From CAZRAL01 sp964598005 (lineage in GTDB: Bacteria; Pseudomonadota; Gammaproteobacteria; Burkholderiales; Usitatibacteraceae): a stretch of 64,000 nt of DNA. This document shows positions 52,351 to 60,525 of the stretch, one piece after another. The notes beneath the pieces were generated by a model. The model did no database searches. It saw only the letters and a list, made by a program, of their open reading frames with translations, and had not been told where the DNA came from. Position 1 is the first letter of the stretch. Every line of letters begins with the position of its first letter. The position numbers were made by a program, and so were the translations under genes. Location: the NCBI GenBank assembly GCA_964598005.1, contig CAZRAL010000009.1, forward strand, positions 1 through 64,000, written 5' to 3'.

Positions 52351-53265
52351 CTACCTCAATTTTGGATTGAGCGCATCGCGCAGCCAATCGCCAAACAGGT
52401 TAATCGACAACACCAGAATCACCAAAGCGCCACCGGGGAACACTGTGAGCCACCATTCGCCGGAGAACAAAAACTGATTACCATTTTGAATAAAGGTGCC
52501 CAGCGACGGTTGCGTTGGCGGCATACCAATGCCCAGAAAAGACAGTGTGGCTTCGGTGATAATGGCTTCGCCGATATGCAGGGTAGCCAACACCAACACC
52601 GGGCCCATGGCATTCGGTAAGACGTGACTGAACATGATGGCGAATGGTCTGCGACCGATCACCCGCGCAGCCTGTACGTACTCCTTGTTGCGCTCGACCA
52701 GCGCCGAACCACGCACCGTGCGCGCATAACGCACCCAGCCCGATGCGGCAATGGCAAAAATAAGCACGTGCACGGCAATCTGATCGTGATACTCAGCATT
52801 CAGCACTGCACGGGCTACGCCATTAATCAGAATTGCAATCAGAATGGCGGGAAAAGAAAGCTGGATATCCGCGACCCGCATGATGAAGGCGTCGAGTACG
52901 CCGCCAAAATAACCACTGATCAGCCCCAGCGTAATACCGATCAGCATCGATAGCAGCACCGCACAAATGCCCACCACGAGCGATATCCGCGAACCGTACA
53001 TGATGGTGGACAGCACATCGCGTCCCTGATCGTCAGTCCCCAGGAGGAACTGCGGGTTTCCTCCCTCGGTCCAAGCCGGTGGTTTAGAGCCGTTTTCCAG
53101 ATAGACCGTTTTAAGATTGAAGAGATCATGCGGTGCCAGCAAAGGTGAAAACAGCGCCCCCAATATATAAATAGTCACCATTACTGCGGCAATCATCGCA
53201 ACTGGGCTACGCGTGAAGCTATACCAGATATCGGAATCGAAAAAACGCTTCAATGTGTTGTGCAT
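52351..53265 (-). CDS. Oligopeptide/dipeptide ABC transporter permease (OppC/DppC type)
   Basis: 304 residues, six hydrophobic helices, with the N-terminal OppC segment (RSPVAMIAAVMVTIYILGALF) and FLLGTDDQGRDVLSTIMYGSR. The EAA-type coupling loop is visible around RVIGRRPFAIMFSHVLPNA. It lies 1 bp downstream of the OppB-type permease; the two form the membrane channel. Confidence 0.93.
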   Translation of the reverse strand: MHNTLKRFFDSDIWYSFTRSPVAMIAAVMVTIYILGALFSPLLAPHDLFNLKTVYLENGSKPPAWTEGGNPQFLLGTDDQGRDVLSTIMYGSRISLVVGICAVLLSMLIGITLGLISGYFGGVLDAFIMRVADIQLSFPAILIAILINGVARAVLNAEYHDQIAVHVLIFAIAASGWVRYARTVRGSALVERNKEYVQAARVIGRRPFAIMFSHVLPNAMGPVLVLATLHIGEAIITEATLSFLGIGMPPTQPSLGTFIQNGNQFLFSGEWWLTVFPGGALVILVLSINLFGDWLRDALNPKLR

Positions 53266-53266
53266 C

Positions 53267-54253
53267 TTAATGTCCCCCCGATGCAGCGCGATCGATCCTC
53301 AAACGTGGATCTACCACGTAATAAAGCATATCAACAACCAGGTTGATAAAAACAAAAATGAGACCGATCAGGCACAGATAAGCCGCCATCACCGGGATAT
53401 CCGCATACTGTACTGCTTGAATAAACAGCAGCCCCATTCCTGGCCAATGGAACACGGTTTCGGTGATGATGGCAAAGGCGATCAACCCGCCAAGCTGCAA
53501 CCCGGTGATGGTGATAACCGGCACCAGCGTATTTTTAAGCGCGTGACCGAAGTGCACCACATTATTGGAAAGACCGCGCGCACGGGCAAATTTGATGTAA
53601 TCGGTGCGTAGCACTTCCAGCATTTCAGCGCGCACCAGCCGCATGATCAGCGTGATCGGATAAAACCCCAAGGTGATTACCGGCAGCACCAAGGCTTTCA
53701 ATCCCGATTGGGTGAGTAAGCCCGTTGACCAAAAACCGAGCATAACCACGTCGCCGCGGCTAAACGAAGGTAACAGCCCCAGCCACACAGCAAAAATCAT
53801 AATCAGATAAATACCGATCAGGAAATTAGGCAAGGAAACACCGATGAGCGAAGTGGTGAGCAATAGCTGCGCCAGCCAGCTTTCGCGTTTCAGCGCGGTA
53901 TAGACGCCAAGCGGAATGCCGACAACCAGGCCCAGCAACGCGGCCAGGCCCGCTAATTCCAGCGTGGCGGGCAGCCGCTCTGCTAGCAGCTGCGAAACCG
54001 GGCGCCCCAACCGCAATGAAATACCAAAATTGCCTTGTACGGCATTGCCGATAAATTTGGCAAACTGGATATAAAAGGGCTGATCGAGGCCTAACGATTT
54101 GCGCACTTCCATACGGTCTGCTGCCGTAGCCTCAGGTGGCAACATAAGAGATACCGGATCGCCAACAAAATTGAATAATGAGAAGGCAATAAAGCCGACC
54201 GCAAGCATCACAAGAATGCCTTGCAGCAGGCGGCGAATGATAAAAGCCAGCAT
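53267..54253 (-). CDS. Oligopeptide/dipeptide ABC transporter permease (OppB/DppB type)
   Basis: 328 residues with the OppB start LAFIIRRLLQGILVMLAV, GDPVSLMLPPEA in the first loop, YIKFARARGLSNN as the EAA-like coupling loop, and TETVFHWPGMGLLFIQA near the end. Twelve bp follow the second binding-protein gene. Standard length. Confidence 0.93.
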   Translation of the reverse strand: MLAFIIRRLLQGILVMLAVGFIAFSLFNFVGDPVSLMLPPEATAADRMEVRKSLGLDQPFYIQFAKFIGNAVQGNFGISLRLGRPVSQLLAERLPATLELAGLAALLGLVVGIPLGVYTALKRESWLAQLLLTTSLIGVSLPNFLIGIYLIMIFAVWLGLLPSFSRGDVVMLGFWSTGLLTQSGLKALVLPVITLGFYPITLIMRLVRAEMLEVLRTDYIKFARARGLSNNVVHFGHALKNTLVPVITITGLQLGGLIAFAIITETVFHWPGMGLLFIQAVQYADIPVMAAYLCLIGLIFVFINLVVDMLYYVVDPRLRIDRAASGGH

Positions 54254-54265
54254 GAAAGGTATGTC

Positions 54266-55885
54266 CTAATTCACGCTGAAGCGAAAAAAATACGGCACAT
54301 TATTGGGCGAAAAAACCGCGCTGACATTCTTGCGCATCGCCCACGGCACCACGGGTTGATGCAGCGGGAGAACGGGCAATTCGCTACCCACAATCGACAG
54401 CGCCTCACGGATCAGCTGGTTGCGTTTGCTTAAATCGCCTTCCACCTTGATGCGGTCGATCAATTGATCGAGCCTCGCGTTGCTGTAGCGGCCATAATTG
54501 GCATCGCCGTCGCCCGACTGTGCACCATGATAGGTGTGTAACAGGCTTTGCAGCGTATAAAGCGCATCGAAACTGGGGGTACTCCAACTCAGCAGGTAAA
54601 AACTGGTGTCAAATTTTTCCAGCTTGGGAAATAAATTTTGCGTCTGAATAATGCGGGGCGTGACCTTGATGTCAATTTGCGCCAGCATCGGCGAAATGGC
54701 CTGACAAATATCGGCCGGGGGCTGGTTGTTGCCACAGTCTAGGGTAACCTCAAAGCCGCGGGGATAACCGGCCTCGGCCAGCAATGTTTTGGCGCGCTTG
54801 CGATCCAGCGGCAAACGTCGGTCGGTTTCCCTTGTATAGCCTTGCACCTCGGGGGCAATGATAGAACCGATCGGCACCGACAGCCCGCGCATCACCTTCG
54901 CCTTGATCGTCTGCACATCGATGGCGTGCGCGATAGCCTGCCGCACGCGGATATCTTTGAAAGGATTTTTCCCTTTCACATTCGAATACTGCAATTCGTC
55001 GCGATGGAGATCGAAAACTAGGTATTGCACCCGCTGCTCGAATCCTTCCTGCACCCTAATCTGTGGCGTGGCCTTGAGCTTGGCGATGTCCTGCGGCGGT
55101 GGATCGTTGACAAAATCCACTTCGCCAGATAGCAATGCCGCCACGCGGGTGGCGTTGGATTTGACCGGCAAAACGACCACCTCGGTGAGATTGCCCTTCT
55201 CGGGGCTGGCGTTGTTCCACCACCGTGGGTGCGCAACCAGTACGGTCTTCACATCGGGCTGGCGCAGCGTAACCATAAAGGGCCCGGTACCGTTCGTGTT
55301 GCGCGAGGCGTAAGTGTCTTCCTTGTCCTTGTAATTCTGCGGCAGCAGCGCGTTATTTTTAATCGCCCAGGCACGGTTCATCACGCGAAACTGAACCAGA
55401 TGATTGAGTAAGACCGGGTTGGGCTCTTTCATCAACAGATCGACAGTGAGGTCGTCGATTTTTTTCGCGCTGGCCACGCCCTGCAAGGTCGATTTAAGCT
55501 GCGAAGTCGGCGAAAGCGCACGTTCGATCGAGAACACGATATCGTCCGCCGTCAAAGTGGCGCCGTCGTGAAATTTGACATGAGGGCGCAGTTTGAACCG
55601 CCAGGTTTTGGCGTCGGGCTGGGTCCACGATACGGCCAGCCAAGGGACAATCTTGAAATTTTTATCGCGCCCCACCAGGCTTTCATAAACGTTGCTCAAT
55701 AGCCGGTTAGTCACTGCGAGATTGGCGGAATGTGGATCGAGCGTCTGTGGCTCATCCTGGGTCGCGTAGCGAAGCGTTACCGCGCTGCTCGCAGTAACTG
55801 CCATTGCCCCCAGCAAGGCCAGTATTAATGCCCGTACAAAGCGATGGAAAGAGAAATTTGTCACCATATATTTTATTTTAGTCAC
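54266..55885 (-). CDS. Periplasmic solute-binding protein family 5 (second of tandem pair)
   Basis: 539 residues with a signal peptide (ALILALLGAMAVTASSAV) and the family 5 fold: LRYATQDEPQTLDPHSAN at the mature start, LAVSWTQPDAKTWRFKLR, and VKFHDGATLTADDIVFS. It is clearly paralogous to the binding protein encoded just upstream at 55962-57545. The ATG at 55885 or the one six codons later are possible starts. It delivers peptides or related solutes to the OppB/C channel. Confidence 0.92.
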   Translation of the reverse strand: MTKIKYMVTNFSFHRFVRALILALLGAMAVTASSAVTLRYATQDEPQTLDPHSANLAVTNRLLSNVYESLVGRDKNFKIVPWLAVSWTQPDAKTWRFKLRPHVKFHDGATLTADDIVFSIERALSPTSQLKSTLQGVASAKKIDDLTVDLLMKEPNPVLLNHLVQFRVMNRAWAIKNNALLPQNYKDKEDTYASRNTNGTGPFMVTLRQPDVKTVLVAHPRWWNNASPEKGNLTEVVVLPVKSNATRVAALLSGEVDFVNDPPPQDIAKLKATPQIRVQEGFEQRVQYLVFDLHRDELQYSNVKGKNPFKDIRVRQAIAHAIDVQTIKAKVMRGLSVPIGSIIAPEVQGYTRETDRRLPLDRKRAKTLLAEAGYPRGFEVTLDCGNNQPPADICQAISPMLAQIDIKVTPRIIQTQNLFPKLEKFDTSFYLLSWSTPSFDALYTLQSLLHTYHGAQSGDGDANYGRYSNARLDQLIDRIKVEGDLSKRNQLIREALSIVGSELPVLPLHQPVVPWAMRKNVSAVFSPNNVPYFFRFSVN

Positions 55886-55918
55886 TCTTTAGGTGCCCTC
55901 CGCACCCGCATACGAAAA

Positions 55919-55945
55919 CTGCCTGTCGGGTGAATCGGCAGGCAG
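55919..55945 (-). promoter_or_regulatory. Hairpin between the two binding-protein genes
   Basis: On minus CTGCCTG and CAGGCAG pair across a 13-nt loop and are followed by TTTT. It lies 17 bp after the first binding-protein gene. Such intercistronic stems commonly raise the amount of binding protein over membrane components by protecting or partly terminating the message. Confidence 0.5.
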
Positions 55946-55961
55946 CGAATGTATAGACTGT

Positions 55962-57545
55962 TTAATCGATCTGCGCCCACTTGGCGTGCATACGATTATC
56001 GGCACGGTGCACCACTTTTACGTTCTTGCGCATTGCCCACGGAATCACTTGATGGTGAAGAGGAATATGGCCGACGTCAGCCTGATCGATCAGCAAGGCC
56101 TGTTTGGTCAGATCGGCGCGCTTTTTAGAGTCGGTCTCGGTCTTGAGTTGATCGACAAGTGCATCCAGTTTGGCGTTCGAATAACCGGAAAAATTCCAGT
56201 TGCCGTCACCGCCCTTGCCTTTGGTATGCAGAATCGATTGCAAAGTATAGAGAGAATCAAAGGTTGGAACTCCCCAGCCCAACAGGTACATGCTGGTATC
56301 GCCGTTCTGGATTTTGGGGAAATAGGTTGCGCGTGGCATCGCATTGACCTTCAAGCGGATATCGATTTTTGCCAACATGCCAGCAATCGCAACGCAGATT
56401 TTTTCGTCGTTGATATAACGGTTGTTGGGGCAATCGAGGGTAACCTCGAAACCATTCGGATAGCCGGCTTCACTCATCAGCTTCTTGGCTTTGATCAGAT
56501 CGACAGCAGGCCGTTTTTCAACTTCCTGAGTATAGCCGCGTACCTGGGGCGCGATCATCGACATGGTTGGCAGCGCCAGCCCGCGCATTACTTGTTTGTG
56601 AATGGCGTTTACATCAATAGCCAACAGCATTGCCTGGCGTACGCGCAAATCCTTGAAGGGATTTTTGCCTTTGGTGCCGTAAAGCAATTCGCCACGACCT
56701 TGATCATAGTTGAGAAATACGGTGCGATTCTCGTTGCCTTGAAGAATTTTCAGCGCGTTGTTCTGCTGCAATTTCGCTATATCTTGCACTGCAGGATCGA
56801 GCACCAAATCGATCTCACCAGTAAGAAGTGCAGAAATGCGCGTGGCGTCATTCTTAATCGGCCTATATACCACTTCGTTTACGTCGCCATCGCGTTTTCC
56901 CCACCAGTTGGAATAGGCTACCAGAACTGTCTTAACATCAGGTTCGCGAGCTTTGAGCATAAACGGCCCGGTGCCGTTGGCATTACGGGCGGCAAAGGTT
57001 TCTTCCTTGTTTTTGTAATCCTGCGGGCGCTGCACAGCGAATTTGACCGCCCACGCCTTGTTCATCATGCGCACTTCGGTCAACTGATCGAGCAGCGTGG
57101 GGTTCGGGCCATCGGTTACGATTTCGACTGTCAAATTATCGATCTTTTTCGCCTCTTTGATACCCTGCATATAAGCAGAGAAATCGGAAGTTTTTTCCAG
57201 TGCGCGCTGAATCGAGAATACAACATCGTCGGCGCCAAAGGGCGCACCGTCGTGGAAGCTGACCTTTTCACGCAACTTAAAGCGCATCGTGGTGGGATTG
57301 ACTTGCGTCCACGATACCGCAAGGCAAGGCTCCAGCGCCATGGTCTTGCCACGTGTTACCAGCGGTTCATACACATGATCGGCCATGGTGTTGTTGAGGC
57401 CTTCATTCTGCGAGTGCGGATCCATCGTCAGCACATCGCCCTGGCTTGCCCAACGCAGTGTTTTGGCGTTTGTTATCGGTGCAACTGAAAGCGAGAAAAT
57501 AAATATTGCTATCCAAAAAAACTTTGTTGTACGCATTTTTTTCAT
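55962..57545 (-). CDS. Periplasmic solute-binding protein family 5 (first of tandem pair)
   Basis: 527 residues with signal peptide (IAIFIFSLSVAPITNA). Mature start LRWASQGDVLTMDPHSQNEG, then LAVSWTQVNPTTMRFKLR and SFHDGAPFGADDVVFSIQ. It parallels the second copy over the whole length. First gene of the probable operon SBP1-SBP2-OppB-OppC-OppD-OppF. The two receptors probably widen the substrate range of one channel. The 258 bp upstream (to 57804) hold no recognised element. Confidence 0.92.
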   Translation of the reverse strand: MKKMRTTKFFWIAIFIFSLSVAPITNAKTLRWASQGDVLTMDPHSQNEGLNNTMADHVYEPLVTRGKTMALEPCLAVSWTQVNPTTMRFKLREKVSFHDGAPFGADDVVFSIQRALEKTSDFSAYMQGIKEAKKIDNLTVEIVTDGPNPTLLDQLTEVRMMNKAWAVKFAVQRPQDYKNKEETFAARNANGTGPFMLKAREPDVKTVLVAYSNWWGKRDGDVNEVVYRPIKNDATRISALLTGEIDLVLDPAVQDIAKLQQNNALKILQGNENRTVFLNYDQGRGELLYGTKGKNPFKDLRVRQAMLLAIDVNAIHKQVMRGLALPTMSMIAPQVRGYTQEVEKRPAVDLIKAKKLMSEAGYPNGFEVTLDCPNNRYINDEKICVAIAGMLAKIDIRLKVNAMPRATYFPKIQNGDTSMYLLGWGVPTFDSLYTLQSILHTKGKGGDGNWNFSGYSNAKLDALVDQLKTETDSKKRADLTKQALLIDQADVGHIPLHHQVIPWAMRKNVKVVHRADNRMHAKWAQID

Positions 57546-57803
57546 CGTCGTAATCCCTGGAAAGTAGTCATCAAGCGCGTAGGGCTATCGATAAATAACA
57601 CTGAGGCCACAACGCACATATTTCTCAAGACCGTGCAGTGTGCCGAATTTGCGGATTTGCGTCAACGCGCAGCGCAACAACCGTAATCGACGTTTATAGC
57701 AGTCATCGATATACAACTTACCAATGAAAGCTGGAAATTCAAGTGATCGTATTGTTTGCGTTTGCAGTAGCGTGCCAACTGAGTACACGTTATTGATATC
57801 TTT

Positions 57804-58568
57804 TCACCACAAAATACGATGAATCGATTCCATCACTGCACGGGCCGGATGCAGCGCGGCAATTTCTATAGCAACTGAATCACCAATACCGGCGCGCTTT
57901 TCCACGGCATTATGGCCTGCAAGCCGCGCCAGTGCTTGTGTTTCTAAATTTCTGTTTAACCAGACTGTGGCGATGCCTGCCGCGTGCGCGCCCTCAATAT
58001 CTGCGGCCCAGTTGTCGCCAATCATAACGGCTTGTGATGCGGAAACGCCCAAGCGCTCCAGCGCCAGCTCGAAAATGCGCCGGTCCGGTTTAGTAAAGCC
58101 CACGTCCTCCGAAATGACAATCGCTTCGAAGAAATGGGCAATGCCGAGATAACGCAATTTTTCCAATTGTTCCGCCACGGAGTTGTTGGTGATGATCGCC
58201 AGCTTCACCCGGCCGCGCAATGCTTCCAGCAATTCATATGCGCCCTTCACCAGCTGCCGGTTGGCCAAATGATGCTGACGATACAACGCGCCAATTTGCA
58301 ATGATTGTTCCGGTGTCAACGCATAACCGAACGCTTCAAACAATTTGATCATTCGCGCGGCCCGCGCCTCGTCAAGCGTCAACTCGCCATGCAGGAAACG
58401 CCGGTGATAGGTTTCCAGAACATGCGCATGCTGTTGCGCAAAAGCGGTGAAATCGGTTTGTTGTGCATGTTGGGCGTGAATGGCCTGCAGCGCGGCATGG
58501 GATGCATGCCGGTGATCGAACAGGGTGTCGTCGAGATCAAAGAGGACGGCGGCGGGGAAGCGATTCAT
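57804..58568 (-). CDS. HAD-superfamily hydrolase (YjjG-like phosphatase)
   Basis: 254 residues; motif I LFDLDDTLFDH (nucleophile Asp11, acid/base Asp13), a helical cap, motif II LAIITNNS, motif III Lys in GFTKPDRRIF and motif IV MIGDNWAADIEGA. Members dephosphorylate nucleotides or sugar phosphates. The ATG overlaps the stop of the GIY-YIG gene (TAATG), suggesting coupled translation. Confidence 0.88.
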   Translation of the reverse strand: MNRFPAAVLFDLDDTLFDHRHASHAALQAIHAQHAQQTDFTAFAQQHAHVLETYHRRFLHGELTLDEARAARMIKLFEAFGYALTPEQSLQIGALYRQHHLANRQLVKGAYELLEALRGRVKLAIITNNSVAEQLEKLRYLGIAHFFEAIVISEDVGFTKPDRRIFELALERLGVSASQAVMIGDNWAADIEGAHAAGIATVWLNRNLETQALARLAGHNAVEKRAGIGDSVAIEIAALHPARAVMESIHRILW

Positions 58569-58849
58569 TAGCTGATTGCCAAATCTTCCCAGCTTGGATT
58601 CAAAACATGAATCAGCGTTACTTTCTTTTCACGCCGCCAGCCTTTTAATTGTTTTTCCCGTTCGATTGCGGCAGTAATATCATCGGTCGTTTCAAAATAC
58701 ACCAAGCGGTCAATGTTGTATTGACTGGTGAAACCGGGGGTGATTTTGTTTTTATGTTCGAACATGCGCCGTTCCAGATTATTGGTTACACCGATATAAA
58801 GTCGTCTCGATTTGCTGGCCAGGATATAAACGTAGTAGGTATGTGACAT
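58568..58849 (-). CDS. GIY-YIG nuclease family protein (YhbQ-like)
   Basis: 93 residues forming a single GIY-YIG domain: YYVYILASKSRRLYIGVTNN carries the two hallmark strands, followed by LERRMFEH (catalytic Arg) and AAIEREKQLKGWRR with the Glu metal ligand. Stand-alone proteins of this size are common and may cut branched DNA, but their role is not settled. It overlaps the HAD gene by one base. A tandem repeat begins 60 bp upstream. Confidence 0.9.
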   Translation of the reverse strand: MSHTYYVYILASKSRRLYIGVTNNLERRMFEHKNKITPGFTSQYNIDRLVYFETTDDITAAIEREKQLKGWRREKKVTLIHVLNPSWEDLAIS

Positions 58850-58908
58850 CGTTTATCTGTTTATTATTTCGAATGCATAAAGAATTTGTATTTTGGCAAT
58901 GGGTACAG

Positions 58909-59173
58909 CAGATTCCTCGACTACGCTTCGCTACGCTCGGAATGACAGTGCCCATTTTTCAAGACCTGCAAATTAGTCCATCCCCATCAAAACTTGTCAT
59001 TCCGAACAACGTGAGGAATCTGCTTTTTTGCACCACGCCACTCCTGCACAACAGATTCCTCGGCTGCGCTTCGCTACGCTCGGAATGACAGCGCCCATTC
59101 TTTAAGACCTGCAAATTAGTCCATCCCCATCAAAACTTGTCATCCCGAACAGCGTGAGGGATCTGCTTTTTAC
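58909..59173. repeat. 143-bp tandem repeat (two units)
   Basis: Units start at 58909 and 59052 with CAGATTCCTCG, run through CGCTTCGCTACGCTCGGAAT and AATTAGTCCATCCCCATC, and end GAATCTGCTTTTT or GATCTGCTTTTT. Start and end of each unit are complementary (CAGATTCCTC/GAGGAATCTG), so each can fold on itself. A degraded third start is near 59190. No gene lies in 58850-59232. Confidence 0.85.
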
Positions 59174-59232
59174 CTTGTTAACACTTGCACAGCATGTCTT
59201 GATTCCAATGCACTGCGCTGGAATGACAATAC

Positions 59233-60525
59233 TTACACCCGCTCCACCAACATCGCCCCACCCTGCCCGCCACCGATGCATAACGCAGCAACCCCATAGC
59301 GGCCACCGCTGCGCGCCAACGTCTTCAAGGCATGCAACACCACGCGTGCGCCCGAAGCTCCAATGGGATGGCCAATTGCAATCGCGCCACCATCGATATT
59401 AAGTTTGCTGCGGTCGACTGTGCCAAACGCACCATCCAGCCCCAGTTTTTCCTTGCAGTAACTTTCCGATTCCCATGCGGCGAGGCAGCCCAGCACCTGT
59501 GCAGCAAAGGCTTCATTGATTTCCATTGCATCAAGGTCGTGCAAACCCAATCCGTTGCGGCGTAACAATGGCGTGATGGCATGCACTGGGCCCAGCCCCA
59601 TTTCTGCGGGATCGAGCGCGCTCCATTGCGAATCGATAATCGCGCCGAGCGGCTTTAGATCGTATTTCGTCAGCGCAGTCTCGCTGGCCAGAATCAGCAT
59701 CGCCGCCCCATCAGTCACCTGCGAGGAGTTGCCCGCCGTCACATTGCCGAAAGGCTTGTCGAACACGGGTTTCAGTTTCGCCAGCCGTTCTGGTGTGGAA
59801 TCGGTGCGCACGCCGTCGTCCTCGCGGTAGACCTTGCCTTGCGCATCGATCAGTGGTTCGATTTCGTCAAAATGCCCCACGGTTTTTTCATCACCCCGTC
59901 CCGTCAATACACGGCGATGCGATTCTGCTGCAAATTCATCCATCATTTGCCGGGTAATACCAAAACGTTTGGCGACGATTTCCGCAGTCTGTCCCATGGT
60001 CAATTTGACAATGGGATCGGTCAAGCCTTTCAGGATAGCGATCACCGGCGCCAGATAGCCAATGCGGAATTTTGCCGCCACACCGATGCGTTGGCCCAGC
60101 GATTTTGCCGCATACCAATCGGCCAGCCAGTTGACCATGGCCGGGCCGAACATTAACGGTGCATGGCTCATGGCATCGGTGCCGCCTGCCAGCACCAGAT
60201 TCGATTTGCCGACGAGTATGTTGATGTACGCTGAATCGAGCGCCTGCAGGCCCGAGGCACAATTGCGCATCACCGTCCAGCCTGGCACCTTGTCGCCACA
60301 CCCTAGGCGTAGCGCCACGACACGGCCGATGTTGGCTTCGTCCGCGCTGGGCATAGCCGCGCCGACAATCACTTCGTCGAATGCATCGGGCGCAAATTTT
60401 TGCCGGAGCAGCAACGGCCGCCCGCAGCCCACCGCCAGGTCGCCTCCGGAGAATGGCCCCGGCTTGCCACGCGCCTTGAGAAACGGCGTACGCGCCCCAT
60501 CGACGATATAGACTTTGCTTTTCAT
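59233..60525 (-). CDS. Acetyl-CoA C-acyltransferase (thiolase, FadI/FadA type)
   Basis: 430 residues. The nucleophile Cys89 is in MRNCASGLQAL; NEAFAAQVLGC, GHPIGASGAR and LCIGGGQGG carry the other active-site His and Cys. Length and KTVGHFDE-type insertion are closer to FadI-like long thiolases than to PhaA. It follows fadE by an ATGA overlap. The pair covers the first and last step of beta-oxidation; a hydratase/dehydrogenase partner is not adjacent, though crotonases lie at 0.3-2.5 kb. Confidence 0.92.
   Translation of the reverse strand: MKSKVYIVDGARTPFLKARGKPGPFSGGDLAVGCGRPLLLRQKFAPDAFDEVIVGAAMPSADEANIGRVVALRLGCGDKVPGWTVMRNCASGLQALDSAYINILVGKSNLVLAGGTDAMSHAPLMFGPAMVNWLADWYAAKSLGQRIGVAAKFRIGYLAPVIAILKGLTDPIVKLTMGQTAEIVAKRFGITRQMMDEFAAESHRRVLTGRGDEKTVGHFDEIEPLIDAQGKVYREDDGVRTDSTPERLAKLKPVFDKPFGNVTAGNSSQVTDGAAMLILASETALTKYDLKPLGAIIDSQWSALDPAEMGLGPVHAITPLLRRNGLGLHDLDAMEINEAFAAQVLGCLAAWESESYCKEKLGLDGAFGTVDRSKLNIDGGAIAIGHPIGASGARVVLHALKTLARSGGRYGVAALCIGGGQGGAMLVERV

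Noticed and set aside
58909..59173. CRISPR array
   Set aside because: Only two units of 143 bp that are similar along their whole length; no short repeat/unique spacer pattern and no cas genes.
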